This document shows, one piece after another, positions 7,194 through 14,984 of a stretch of 32,299 bases of DNA. The stretch lies in the NCBI GenBank assembly GCA_005880945.1, contig VBIU01000037.1:1-32299 (forward strand). Direction: 5' to 3'. The translations under genes were made by a program, and so were the position numbers. Below the pieces are notes generated by a model. That model made no database searches. It was given only the letters and a program-made list of their open reading frames with translations, and was not told the DNA's origin. This DNA comes from Chloroflexota bacterium. GTDB taxonomy: Bacteria > Chloroflexota > Dormibacteria > Dormibacterales > Dormibacteraceae. How positions within the stretch are numbered: the first letter of the stretch is position 1; every line of letters starts with the position of its first letter.

Positions 7194-8153
7194 ATGGCGA
7201 AGATCTGGGTCTACGCGGAGCTCCACCAGGGCAAGCTGCAGCCGACGGCGCTGGAGCTGATGGCCAAGGCGCGGGAGCTGGGAGACGTCGAGGCTGTCGC
7301 GCTGGGGTCAGGCGCGAAGGCGGCCGCCGCCACCCTTGGCAAGCACGGTGCCAAGACAGTTCATGTCAACGAGGACAAGGCCTTCGACGATTTCATCGCC
7401 GAGCCGGCCACCGATGCGCTGGCTGCGCTGCACAAGGCGCAGGCGCCCGACCTCATCCTCTTCGGCTTCACGTCTGACTCTCGCGACGTCGCGGGGCGGC
7501 TCGCGGCCCGCCTCGGGGTCGGCCTCATCTCCAATGCCGGAGACGTCGTGGCGAAGAACGGCGGCTTCGAGGCCAAGGTGCCCTACTTCGGCGGCGCGAA
7601 GGTGGCGTCGATGCGCGCCAACAACAAGCCGGCGATCATCCTCGTACGGCCCAAGTCGTTCGAAGCATCCGAGACCGGCGGGACGGCAGAGGTCAAGGAG
7701 CTCGCTGCCACGATCGGCGCCGAGTCCAGGCGCGCTCACATCGTCGAGCGGGTGACCGAAGCGTCGGAGAAGGTGAAGCTCGAGGACGCCAAGGTCGTGA
7801 TCAGCGGTGGACGCGGCATGGGCGGACCTGACAACTTCCCGCTCCTCGAGGCGCTGGCCGGCGCCCTCGGTGGTGCTGTCGGGGCGAGCCGCGCGGTCGT
7901 CGACGCGGGATGGGTGCCGTATGCGATGCAGGTCGGCCAGACAGGCAAATCCGTCCGTCCAGGCGTCTACATCGCGGTTGGCATCTCCGGTGCCATGCAG
8001 CACACGGTCGGCATGAAGGCTTCGAAGATCATCATCGCCATCAACAAGGACGCCGAGGCTCCGATCATGAAGATGGCCGACCTCGGAGTCGTGGGCGATG
8101 CGCTGAAGATCGTGCCTGCGCTCACCGCGGCCGTGAAAGCAAAGAAGGGGTAG
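7194..8153 (+). CDS. etfA: Electron transfer flavoprotein subunit alpha
   Basis: This 319-residue EtfA binds the FAD of the heterodimer. Domain I covers about residues 1-190 ([20 protein letters not shown] at 87-106 is the family pattern). The C-terminal FAD domain is clear: [10 protein letters not shown] at about 201-210, then [32 protein letters not shown] with the arginine that contacts the flavin, [10 protein letters not shown] and [13 protein letters not shown] 7194 follows the etfB stop by three bases. It fits a dehydrogenase electron acceptor for the CoA-ester enzymes encoded downstream. Confidence 0.95.
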   Translation: MAKIWVYAELHQGKLQPTALELMAKARELGDVEAVALGSGAKAAAATLGKHGAKTVHVNEDKAFDDFIAEPATDALAALHKAQAPDLILFGFTSDSRDVAGRLAARLGVGLISNAGDVVAKNGGFEAKVPYFGGAKVASMRANNKPAIILVRPKSFEASETGGTAEVKELAATIGAESRRAHIVERVTEASEKVKLEDAKVVISGGRGMGGPDNFPLLEALAGALGGAVGASRAVVDAGWVPYAMQVGQTGKSVRPGVYIAVGISGAMQHTVGMKASKIIIAINKDAEAPIMKMADLGVVGDALKIVPALTAAVKAKKG

Positions 8154-8350
8154 CGGCGGACCGCTCACAGGCTGAAGAGCTCCTGGCCGAGCGCGTCGCG
8201 CGCCGCCGCGCCCGCGACTTCGAGGCTGCCGACGAGATTCGCGAGCGCCTGCGCGAGGGCGGGTGGGACGTCATCGACAGCGCGGACGGGAGCGAGCTGC
8301 AGGCGCTGAAAGCACCGGCTCACGCCGCCGAGCAGGCGGCTGCGCGGGCG
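8154..8350 (+). other. In-frame CysRS-tail-like segment upstream of the glycosyltransferase ORF
   Basis: Directly after the etfA stop the reading frame of the next gene is open and encodes a compact helical hairpin (AEELLAERVARRRARDFEAA, then DEIRERLREGGWDVIDSADG). By eye this resembles the C-terminal segment of cysteinyl-tRNA synthetase, where R-ARDFA-AD-IRD-L---G--V-D--DG recurs. No ATG, GTG or TTG is in frame here before GTG 8351. A CTG at 8183, or a codon overlapping the etfA stop (GTA at 8150), are the only candidate starts. The segment keeps coding character, so it is probably translated as the N terminus of the next gene product. Confidence 0.5.
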
Positions 8351-9043
8351 GTGACGCTGCTCACCGTCGTGCATGGATGGATCCCGGACGTCGAGCGCTG
8401 GCTGCTCTCGGTGTTCACGCACTGCAAGTTCGATTTCGAGGCGCTCATCGTCGACAACTCGGACGACGTCCGCGTGGAAGGCTGGCTGCAGAGTCGCGCC
8501 GCGGAAAGGCTGCGCTCCCTGAGACTGAACCCGCCGCTCGGTTTCGCGACCGCCGTCAATGCGGGGATCGAGGCCGCCGCCGGCGAGGTATGCGTGCTGT
8601 TCGACCCTGGCCTCGAGCTGACCGGGGATGCCGTCTCGCCGCTGCTGGAGGCGCTGCGCGACCCGACCGTCGTCGTCGCCGGCCCTTTCGGCATCCGGGG
8701 AAAGGGCACGCTGAAGGAGTTCGAGGAAGACCCTGGCCCCGATGTGGACGCGATCGAGGCCTACTGCATGGCGTTTCGGAAAGCAGACGCGCAGGCCGTC
8801 GAGGGCTTCGACCCCAAGTTCCGCTTCTACAGGATCGCCGACATCGAGTTCAGCTTCCGGCTTCGCGACCGCGGCGGCCGGGCGGTCGCCGTACCGGGCC
8901 TGCCGCTCGTCAGGCACGAACACCGCCTGTGGGAGGCGACGTCTCCCGCGGAGCGCGACCGCCTTTCGAAGCGGAACTTCTACCGATTCCTCGACCGCTG
9001 GGGCAAGCGGCCGGACCTCCTTGTGGGAGGATCACCGCCGTGA
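8351..9043 (+). CDS. Glycosyltransferase family 2-like protein
   Basis: The 230-residue product counted from the first canonical start (GTG 8351) resembles GT-A fold glycosyltransferases. It opens with VTLLTVVHGWIPDVERWLLS, has the nucleotide-binding aspartate region FEALIVDNSDD, then NPPLGFATAVNAGIEAA, and VCVLFDPGLELTG, which is where the DxD-like motif lies. A later part (FDPKFRFYRIADIEFSFRLR) matches the ED-FSxR acceptor region, and LVRHEH is typical of the C terminus. The start is doubtful because an in-frame CysRS-tail-like segment precedes it. No Shine-Dalgarno is visible at 8351. It overlaps the carboxylase gene by GTGA. The sugar donor is unknown and its place in a metabolic operon is odd. 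Confidence 0.65.
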   Translation: MTLLTVVHGWIPDVERWLLSVFTHCKFDFEALIVDNSDDVRVEGWLQSRAAERLRSLRLNPPLGFATAVNAGIEAAAGEVCVLFDPGLELTGDAVSPLLEALRDPTVVVAGPFGIRGKGTLKEFEEDPGPDVDAIEAYCMAFRKADAQAVEGFDPKFRFYRIADIEFSFRLRDRGGRAVAVPGLPLVRHEHRLWEATSPAERDRLSKRNFYRFLDRWGKRPDLLVGGSPP

Positions 9044-10602
9044 GCGACGATTACTCGGCCAAGCTCGCCGACCTGAAGACGCGGCGCCAGAAGAACCTGG
9101 CCATGGGCGGCAAGGAGAAGGTCGCCAGGCAGCACGAGCGAGGCAAGCTCACGGTGCGGGAGCGGCTCGACCTCCTCTTCGACAAGGACACCTTCGTCGA
9201 GCTTGGCCTCCTCGCCCAGCAGCAGGCGGTGCGCGGCGGGGAGGTCGACTCGGACGGCACGCCGGCTGACGGGGTCGTGACCGGGCACGGCATGGTCGAC
9301 GGGCGCCAGGTCTGGGTGATCGCTTACGACTTCACCGTGATGGCCGGCTCGATGGGAGCGGTTGGGGAGCAGTTCAAGGCCGCTCGAGTTCGCGAGCTGG
9401 CTCTTCGGTATCGCAAGCCGATCGTGTGGCTCCTCGACTCGGCGGGGGCGCGAATACAGGAGGCATCGGGCTCCACGTTTGCGGGCACCGGCTTTCTGTT
9501 CTACGACCAGGTGGTGATGTCGGGCGTCATCCCGCAGGTGGCGGCGATGCTCGGGCCCTGTGCGGCGGGTACCGCCTACATCCCGGGGCTGGCGGACTTC
9601 GTGCCGATGGTGAAGGAGACCTCATCGATGTCGCTGGGTGGCGCCCGGCTGGTCAAGGCGGCTACCGGCGAGGACGTGACCGACCACGACATGGGCGGGT
9701 CCCAGGTCCACTGCTACGAGTCGGGAGTTGGGGACAACGAGGTCGCCGACGATGCCGAGTGCATCGCCGCGGTGCGGCGATTCCTGTCCTACCTGCCGTC
9801 GAGCAACACCGAGGCACCACCGTTTCGGGACACGGGGGACCAGGCGGATCGGGCCGTCGAGGGACTGGAAAAGATAGTTCCGACCAATCCGCGCGCCGCG
9901 TACGACGTGAAGCGTGTGATCAAGGCGGTCTTCGATCGCGACTCATGGTTCGAGATCAAGGCGGGATGGGCGAAGAACATCGTCGTCGGATTCGCGCGGG
10001 TGGGCGGCCATTCCGTCGGCGTGGTTGCGAACCAGCCGCAGCAGAAGGGAGGCACCCTCGACTCCGACTCCGCGGACAAGGCGGCCCGCTTCATTCGGAT
10101 GTGCGATGCGTTCAACATCCCGCTGGTCTATCTGATGGACGTGCCCGGATTCATCGTCGGGTCCCAGGTTGAGAAGGAAGGCATCATCCGGCATGGGGCG
10201 AAGATGCTTTACGCGACGTCCGAGGCAACTGTGCCCAAGGTCACTGTGATCATGCGCAAGGCATACGGCGCCGGCTACTACGTGATGTGCGGCAAGGGCT
10301 ACGCGCCCGACCTCATCGTCGCCTGGCCGTTTGCGGAGATCTCGGTCATGGGGCCGGAGGGCGCCGTCAACATCATCTTCAACAAGCAGATCGAGGCGTC
10401 TGACAACCCGGACGCGACGCGCGGCCAGCTCATCGACGCAATTCGCGCGCAGATCAACCCCTACCTCGCCGCCGGCTGGGCGATGATCGATGACGTCATC
10501 GATCCCGCCGAGACGCGCCGGGTGATCGTTCGCGGCATCGAGCAGGCGCGCAACAAGAAGATCGACCGCCCGTGGCGTAAGCACGGGAACATCCCGGTAT
10601 GA
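9040..10602 (+). CDS. Acyl-CoA carboxylase carboxyltransferase subunit (PccB/MmdA-like)
   Basis: This 520-residue enzyme moves a carboxyl group between carboxybiotin and an acyl-CoA (acetyl-, propionyl- or branched acyl-CoA). It starts with the family N terminus (QHERGKLTVRERLDLLFD), has DFTVMAGSMGAVGEQFKAAR, the first oxyanion region LDSAGARIQEASGS, GPCAAGTAYIPGLADF, and in the second half FIRMCDAFNIPLVYLMDVPG and KAYGAGYYVMCGKGYAPDLI. It lacks the zinc finger of AccD. GTG 9040 is preceded by GGGAGG nine bases upstream and overlaps the previous stop. A biotin carrier gene is two genes downstream, but no biotin carboxylase is in the window, so it may work with one encoded elsewhere or run as a decarboxylase. 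Confidence 0.92.
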   Translation: MSDDYSAKLADLKTRRQKNLAMGGKEKVARQHERGKLTVRERLDLLFDKDTFVELGLLAQQQAVRGGEVDSDGTPADGVVTGHGMVDGRQVWVIAYDFTVMAGSMGAVGEQFKAARVRELALRYRKPIVWLLDSAGARIQEASGSTFAGTGFLFYDQVVMSGVIPQVAAMLGPCAAGTAYIPGLADFVPMVKETSSMSLGGARLVKAATGEDVTDHDMGGSQVHCYESGVGDNEVADDAECIAAVRRFLSYLPSSNTEAPPFRDTGDQADRAVEGLEKIVPTNPRAAYDVKRVIKAVFDRDSWFEIKAGWAKNIVVGFARVGGHSVGVVANQPQQKGGTLDSDSADKAARFIRMCDAFNIPLVYLMDVPGFIVGSQVEKEGIIRHGAKMLYATSEATVPKVTVIMRKAYGAGYYVMCGKGYAPDLIVAWPFAEISVMGPEGAVNIIFNKQIEASDNPDATRGQLIDAIRAQINPYLAAGWAMIDDVIDPAETRRVIVRGIEQARNKKIDRPWRKHGNIPV

Positions 10603-11492
10603 GCAAGACCATCGTCACCGCGGCCCTCACGGGTGTGCTGGCGACCCGCGAGCAGTGTCCCGCCATCCCTTACACGCCGAAGGAGATCGCCGAAGAGGCG
10701 AAGCGAGCCGCCGACGCGGGCGCGGCGATCGTCCACATCCACGCTCGCACGCCGGATGGCGGCCCGGACTGGCGCGTCGAGACCTTCGCCGAGATCTTCT
10801 CGGAGGTGCGCGCGCGCACAGACGTGATCGTCAACTTCTCGACGGGCGCCATCGGCATCGCTGTCGACGATCGCATCGCCCACATACGCGACCTGCGGCC
10901 GGAGATGGCGGCGCTGAATATGGGCTCGATGAACTACGCAATCTACTCGTCGAAGCGCAAGGCTTTCATCCACGACCACGTCTTCGCCAACCCTTTCAAG
11001 GACATCCAGCTCTTCCTCGAAGGCATGAATCAGGCCGGCGTCCGGCCGGAGATGGAATGTTTCGACGCCGGCCATATCGCCAACGCCCGTCCGTTCATCG
11101 ATATGGGCATCCTCAAGGAGCCATACCAGTACAGCCTGATCATGGGCGTCCTCGGCGGCATCCCGGGCACCACCCGACACCTGGTCGACCAGGTGGATTC
11201 GCTGCCGCCAGGCTCGCATTGGCAGGTGATCGGCATCAGCCTCAATCAGTGGCCGCTGGTGGCGACGGCGATCACCATGGGCGGCAACGTCCGTGTCGGC
11301 CTCGAGGACAACTTCTACGTTGAGGAGGGGAGGATGGCGAAGAGCAATGCCGAGGTGGTCGAGAAAGCCGTGCGCATGACGCGCGAGCTCGGGCACGAGG
11401 TGGCGTCTGGTCAAGAGGCGAGAGCCCAGCTCGGACTCGAAGCCCAGCCACGCCCGGCGCGGAGCCTCGGGCGGTCGGGAACGTCGGTATGA
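10599..11492 (+). CDS. Beta-keto acid cleavage enzyme (BKACE, DUF849, Kce-like)
   Basis: BKACE enzymes are zinc-dependent; they condense a beta-keto acid with acetyl-CoA and release acetoacetate plus a new acyl-CoA, as 3-keto-5-aminohexanoate cleavage enzyme does in lysine fermentation. The 297-residue protein has IVTAALTGVLATREQCPAIP, the zinc ligands in AAIVHIHAR, VNFSTGAIGI, MECFDAGHIANA and the third zinc ligand in VRVGLEDNFYV. The last roughly 25 residues (QEARAQLGLEAQPRPARSLG) form a low-complexity tail. It overlaps the carboxyltransferase and the biotin carrier genes by ATGA on both sides. The substrate is unknown; the position inside an acyl-CoA carboxylase pair suggests a linked keto acid route. 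Confidence 0.9.
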   Translation: MSKTIVTAALTGVLATREQCPAIPYTPKEIAEEAKRAADAGAAIVHIHARTPDGGPDWRVETFAEIFSEVRARTDVIVNFSTGAIGIAVDDRIAHIRDLRPEMAALNMGSMNYAIYSSKRKAFIHDHVFANPFKDIQLFLEGMNQAGVRPEMECFDAGHIANARPFIDMGILKEPYQYSLIMGVLGGIPGTTRHLVDQVDSLPPGSHWQVIGISLNQWPLVATAITMGGNVRVGLEDNFYVEEGRMAKSNAEVVEKAVRMTRELGHEVASGQEARAQLGLEAQPRPARSLGRSGTSV

Positions 11493-11701
11493 CTGAAGTC
11501 AAAGCCGAGCTGGTTGGCAACGTTTGGAAGATCACGGCGAAGCCGGGCGATGATGTCGTCGAGGACGATGTGCTCTTGATTCTCGAGTCGATGAAGATGG
11601 AGATCTCAGTGACCGCCCCGCGCGCGGGCAAGGTCAAGGAGATCCGTGTCAAGGAAACCGACGTGGTCAAGGAGGGCCAGGTGTTGGTAGTGCTGGAATG
11701 A
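11489..11701 (+). CDS. Free-standing biotin carboxyl carrier protein
   Basis: This 70-residue protein is a single biotinyl domain. The biotinylated lysine is Lys36 in ESMKMEIS, and the flanking hammerhead strands are VWKITAKPGDDVVEDDVLLI and VKETDVVKEGQVLVVLE. It has no N-terminal proline-alanine linker as AccB would. It overlaps both neighbours by four bases and would shuttle the carboxyl group for the carboxyltransferase two genes upstream. Confidence 0.95.
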   Translation: MTEVKAELVGNVWKITAKPGDDVVEDDVLLILESMKMEISVTAPRAGKVKEIRVKETDVVKEGQVLVVLE

Positions 11702-12027
11702 GTGAGCTGCCGATCAGGGTCAAGGTCCAGGAGAGCGCCAACCAGGTGGTGTACACAGATGCCGTGCTCATCAACGGCAACCCCCTGGGCTTCGTGTTGA
11801 ACTTCGGACAGTGGGCTCCGGAGGAGCCGGGGCTCGTGCGCGTTTACTCGCGAGTCGGAATGAGCCCCAACCACCTCAAGCTGCTGTCGCAGCTGCTCGC
11901 GCAGAACGTCGCGGCCTACGAGGAGAAGTTTGGCGAGATGGCCGTCGCCACCGACCGCGCAGCCGATGCGCATCGCATCGGGTTCGACACAGTTCCCCCG
12001 GTGCCGAGAACTAAAAAGCCCGAATGA
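11698..12027 (+). CDS. DUF3467 family protein
   Basis: The 109-residue product fits the DUF3467 pattern: an N-terminal strand region with VVYTDAVLINGNPLGFVLNF, then SRVGMSPNHLKLLSQLLAQN and AAYEEKFGEM. The function of this family is not established; members are small, soluble and found in many phyla. No motif for catalysis is visible. It overlaps the biotin carrier and zinc ribbon genes by ATGA, so it is produced from the same message. Confidence 0.8.
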   Translation: MSELPIRVKVQESANQVVYTDAVLINGNPLGFVLNFGQWAPEEPGLVRVYSRVGMSPNHLKLLSQLLAQNVAAYEEKFGEMAVATDRAADAHRIGFDTVPPVPRTKKPE

Positions 12028-12719
12028 ACCCGGCCCAGCTCCTGCTCAGGTATCACGCCTTCGTCGAGCGGGAGCGGGCTCTTCGCGACCAGATCGAGCG
12101 ATTGGAGTCAAGGCTGCAATCGGATCCCGAGGTCGTGACCCTCGAAGAAGCGCTGCAGGAGGCGCGCTCCGCGCAGGACGCGGTGGCGGCGCGCCTTCGC
12201 GATTCCGATCACACGCGTGAGGACCACCGCTCAAGGCTCCGCACCCGTGAGAAGGAGCTGATGAGCGGCCGAATTCGCAACCCGACCGAGCTGATGCAGA
12301 TGTCGGAGGAGGTCGCTCACATGAAGGCGCGGTTCGCCGAGGAGGAGGACGCGGAGCTGCACCTGATGGAGGATGCGGAGGCCGCCGATGAAGCGGTTCG
12401 CGTCGTCGTGGCAAACCTCGAGGAGGCGCGCACCCGCTCAGCGGCTGAGGAGCCGGCATTGAAGGAAGAGCTGGAGGAGGCTAAAGCGGAGCTGGCTGAG
12501 ATCGAGGCGGAGCGGGATCAGCTTTGGGCTGAGGTGCCGCCCGCGGCGCAGGCTGCGTACACGCGAACGCGTGCCCAGCCGCCGGTCGCCCGGGTCGTGG
12601 GCAACCAGTGCACAGCGTGCCGCGTCACTGTGACCTCGTCGGGGATGCAGACGCTGCGCAAAGGGCTCGACGACCTCGTCCACTGCGAGCACTGCGGCCG
12701 CATCCTGGTGCTGGCCTGA
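12024..12719 (+). CDS. Coiled-coil protein with C-terminal C4 zinc ribbon (CdsZ/DUF164-like)
   Basis: The 231-residue protein is a long antiparallel coiled coil for about residues 5-180 (heptad-rich, for example AFVERERALRDQIERLESRL and LKEELEEAKAELAEIEAERD) followed by a zinc ribbon with CTAC and CEHC (GNQCTACRVTVTSSGMQTLR ... HCEHCGRILVLA). This architecture is the bacterial C4-type zinc ribbon family (zf-RING_7), often next to RNase H and NIF3-type genes. The role is uncertain; RNA or protein binding is proposed for the family. The next gene encodes RNase H, as commonly seen, and its likely start overlaps this stop by CTGA. Confidence 0.88.
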   Translation: MNPAQLLLRYHAFVERERALRDQIERLESRLQSDPEVVTLEEALQEARSAQDAVAARLRDSDHTREDHRSRLRTREKELMSGRIRNPTELMQMSEEVAHMKARFAEEEDAELHLMEDAEAADEAVRVVVANLEEARTRSAAEEPALKEELEEAKAELAEIEAERDQLWAEVPPAAQAAYTRTRAQPPVARVVGNQCTACRVTVTSSGMQTLRKGLDDLVHCEHCGRILVLA

Positions 12720-13147
12720 AGAAAACCCTGCGTGTGTTCACGGACGGCGCCGCGCGCGGGAACCCAGGCCCGGCCGCCCTCGGCGTCGTGATCGAAGACG
12801 ACAAGGGCTTGCGGCTGCGCGGTCTCCATCGCTACATCGGTTCGGCCACCAACAATCAGGCCGAGTATCAGGCGCTGATCGAAGGGCTGAAAGCGGCGCT
12901 CGAGTGGAAGCCGGATCGCCTGGAGGTTTACCTCGACTCAAAGCTCGTGGTCGAGCAGATCAATGGCGGCTACCGGGTCAAAAAGCCAGAGCTGCAGCCA
13001 CTCCATCGCCGGGCGAAGGAGCTCCTGGATGCGTTTGACGAGGTGGTGGTCGCCCATGTCGAACGCGAGCGCAACCGGGGAGCGGACGCTCTCGCCAACC
13101 GCTCGCTCGACGAGCACGCGACCAAGGGCAGATCTGCCCACCGTTAG
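12716..13147 (+). CDS. Ribonuclease HI family protein
   Basis: RNase H degrades RNA in RNA-DNA hybrids. All catalytic acids are visible: Asp in FTDGAARGNPGP, Glu in NNQAEYQALIEG, Asp in VYLDSKLVVEQINGGY and Asp in ERNRGADALANRSL. Length from CTG 12716 is 143 residues, near normal. The first canonical start in the coding part is GTG 12734, but this would remove the first residues of strand 1 (KKTLRV); an ATG at 12608 lies deep in the zinc ribbon gene. A CTG start overlapping the upstream TGA (CTGA) keeps the complete domain and parallels the situation at rsmH. The gene ends 30 bases before rnpB. Confidence 0.85.
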   Translation: MKKTLRVFTDGAARGNPGPAALGVVIEDDKGLRLRGLHRYIGSATNNQAEYQALIEGLKAALEWKPDRLEVYLDSKLVVEQINGGYRVKKPELQPLHRRAKELLDAFDEVVVAHVERERNRGADALANRSLDEHATKGRSAHR

Positions 13148-13165
13148 GAAGCCGGCTGCCGAGGG

Positions 13166-13171
13166 TAAGAT
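13166..13171 (+). promoter_or_regulatory. -10 box of rnpB
   Basis: TAAGAT ends six bases before the predicted 5' end of RNase P RNA at 13178. TTAGGA at 13144-13149 (16-base spacer) is a weak -35 candidate. The box sits just after the RNase H stop codon, so rnpB can be made independently of the operon. Confidence 0.6.
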
Positions 13172-13177
13172 CACCTC

Positions 13178-13560
13178 GGGCCGAGGCGGACGGGTGACCG
13201 CCGACAAGTGAATAACGTGTTGGAGGAAAGTCCGGGCTCCACAGAGCAGGGCGCTGGGTAACACCCAGTCGGGGCGACCCGAAGGAAAGTGCCACAGAAA
13301 TAACACCGCCAGGCCGAGACTGTCTCCGGAGAGTCTTGGTCGGGTAAGGGTGAAATGGTGGGGTAAGAGCCCACCGGCGGCCGGGTAACCGGCCGGCCAG
13401 GCAAACCCCGCCCGGAGCAAGACCAAATAGGAGAGCGTTCACGGTGGCTCGCCGAGCTCTCGGGTATCGGTCGCTAGAGGTGCCGGGCAACCGGCATCGC
13501 AGACAGATGGTCACCGTCCCGCAAGGGATACAGAACCCGGCTTATGTCCGTTCTCGGTCC
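13178..13560 (+). ncRNA. rnpB: RNase P RNA (bacterial class A)
   Basis: This is the catalytic RNA that trims the 5' leader from pre-tRNA. The universally conserved blocks are present: GAGGAAAGTCCGGGCTCC-type core at about 13221-13238, GGGTAAGGGTGAAATGGTG-type at about 13341-13359, AGAGCCCACCGG, and the 3' conserved ACAGAACCCGGCTTA at about 13530-13544. The ends pair as helix P1: GGGCCGAG-G-CGGAC (from 13178) with GTCCG-TT-CTCGGTCC (to 13560). Length of about 383 bases is normal for class A. It has its own -10 box. Confidence 0.95.
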
Positions 13561-13567
13561 ACCACCT

Positions 13568-13585
13568 CGTCAGCACTAGCTGACG
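13568..13585 (+). terminator. Weak hairpin after rnpB
   Basis: CGTCAG (13568-13573) pairs with CTGACG (13580-13585) around CACTAG, eight bases after the P1 helix. The following TGCTATGCCTTCTAT is only modestly T-rich, so termination here is plausible but not secure. Confidence 0.4.
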
Positions 13586-13648
13586 TGCTATGCCTTCTAT
13601 GCATCAACGTTCCTGCGGCCGCAGCGGCCGCCTGCTGAAGGAGGCGCG

Positions 13649-14296
13649 ATGAGCAAGCTTAGGTGTCAGATCTCGATCTCGCTTGACGGTTTCGTCGCCG
13701 GCCGGAACCAAAGCGAGGAGAACCCGCTCGGCGAGGGCGGCGAGCGGCTCCACGACTGGGTGGTTCCGCTGGCCGCCTGGCGCCAATCCCACGGCGAGCA
13801 AGGGGGCGAGGTGAACGCGAGCACACGGATATTCGAGGAATCGCTCGAGAACGTCGGGGCTGGCGTGATGGGCCGGAACATGTTCGGCCCGGTACACGGT
13901 GGTGCCTGGGGCGACGAGCCGTGGACGGGCTGGTGGGGCGACAACCCGCCCTACCACTACCCCGTGTTCATCCTCACCCATTACCCGCGTGATCCCGTGG
14001 AGATGGAAGGAGGGACCACGTTCCACTTCGTCACCGACGGAATCGAGTCCGCGCTCGGACAGGCACGGGAGGCCGCCCGTGGCAAAGACATCATGCTTTG
14101 GGGCGGCGGCAAAATCGCTCAGCAGTACCTGGCAGCGGGACTGCTGGACGAGCTTGAGCTCCACGTTGTTCCAGTGTTGCTCGGCGACGGTGCTCGCCTC
14201 TTCGACAACCTCGGGGGCGCCAAGGTGCAGCTTGAGCAGGTCCGGGCCGTCGAGGCGCCCGGCGTCACGCACCTCAAGTACCGAGTGGTGACATGA
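13649..14296 (+). CDS. DHFR/RibD-fold reductase family protein (first copy)
   Basis: The 215-residue protein belongs to the RibD C-terminal / dihydrofolate reductase-like family of NADPH-binding proteins. It shows the fold's N-terminal strand and loop (QISISLDGFVAGRNQSEENP), GVMGRNMFGPV in the cofactor region, and IMLWGGGKIAQQYLAAGLLD with ELELHVVPVLLGDGARLF near the end, the family's GG---Q-L---LVDEL pattern. A strong Shine-Dalgarno (AAGGAGG, 13638-13644) precedes the ATG. A second, diverged member of the family follows, 55 bases downstream. The reaction is unknown; the family includes riboflavin reductases and proteins of no known role. Confidence 0.85.
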   Translation: MSKLRCQISISLDGFVAGRNQSEENPLGEGGERLHDWVVPLAAWRQSHGEQGGEVNASTRIFEESLENVGAGVMGRNMFGPVHGGAWGDEPWTGWWGDNPPYHYPVFILTHYPRDPVEMEGGTTFHFVTDGIESALGQAREAARGKDIMLWGGGKIAQQYLAAGLLDELELHVVPVLLGDGARLFDNLGGAKVQLEQVRAVEAPGVTHLKYRVVT

Positions 14297-14330
14297 ACCG
14301 CGTCGCCGCCAACCTACCCGCGCGCCACAG

Positions 14331-14351
14331 CTCATCCTCATAGGAGATGAG
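14331..14351 (+). promoter_or_regulatory. Hairpin overlapping the ribosome binding site
   Basis: CTCATC (14331-14336) pairs with GATGAG (14346-14351) right up to the ATG at 14352. The Shine-Dalgarno AGGAG (14342-14346) lies in the loop and the first pair of the stem, so folding could reduce translation of the second reductase. Confidence 0.4.
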
Positions 14352-14933
14352 ATGGGAAAGGTAATCGTGATGAATTGGGTGACGCTTGACGGCGTGATGC
14401 AGGGACCGGGCCGCCCAGACGAGGACACGCGGGATGGGTTTGAGCGCGGCGGCTGGGGGATCCCATACGGCGACGAGGCGAGCATCGCCAAGATGGGCCA
14501 GCGCATGGGCGGGGATCGCACGTGGCTGTTCGGGCGGCGCACATACGAGCAGCTCCTGACCCCCTGGAACGCCCGGGGCGGCCCGTTTAAGGACGCGCTC
14601 AATAACGCTCACAAGTGCGTCGCCTCGAGCAACCCGGCGACAAAGCTCGGCTGGCCGAACTCGACTCTGCTGCACGGGGACGTTCCGGCCGCCGTGGCGG
14701 ACCTCAAGCAGAGCTCGAGCGCGAATCTCGTGATCATGGGTAGCGGCGTGCTGATCGGCTCGCTGATGGCCGCCGATTTGATCGACGAGTATCTGCTGAT
14801 GATTGCCCCTCTTGTGCTGGGCACCGGACGCCGGCTGTTTGCCGGCGGCACGCAAGCATCGCTGCGATTGGTTGACAGCACCACCACGAGCAAGGGCGTG
14901 TTGATCGCCACGTACGAGCCTGCTCGGGCATAG
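14352..14933 (+). CDS. DHFR/RibD-fold reductase family protein (second copy)
   Basis: This 193-residue protein is a second DHFR/RibD-fold member. It has the N-terminal strand KVIVMNWVTLDGVMQGPGRP, the LFGRRTYEQLLTPW cofactor segment, LVIMGSGVLIGSLMAADLID and EYLLMIAPLVLGTGRRLFAG. It is closer than its upstream neighbour to the widespread small DHFR-family proteins of Actinobacteria and Chloroflexi. Sequence similarity between the two is limited to fold motifs, so they are not a recent duplication. A hairpin covers the ribosome binding site. Substrate unknown. Confidence 0.87.
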   Translation: MGKVIVMNWVTLDGVMQGPGRPDEDTRDGFERGGWGIPYGDEASIAKMGQRMGGDRTWLFGRRTYEQLLTPWNARGGPFKDALNNAHKCVASSNPATKLGWPNSTLLHGDVPAAVADLKQSSSANLVIMGSGVLIGSLMAADLIDEYLLMIAPLVLGTGRRLFAGGTQASLRLVDSTTTSKGVLIATYEPARA

Positions 14934-14984
14934 GATTTCATCTACGTTCCGGTCAGCACCAGGTAAGTCAAGGGAGTCCATCCA

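Noticed and set aside
8130-8160. Programmed -1 frameshift joining etfA to the glycosyltransferase frame
   Set aside because: No standard slippery heptamer lies before the etfA stop and the EtfA domain is complete; a non-standard start is simpler.
13615-13631. Two adjacent GCGGCCGC sequences, possible cloning linker or terminator
   Set aside because: In this GC-rich genome the repeat can occur naturally; flanking sequence is continuous with the gene leader and there is no vector sequence or T-run.
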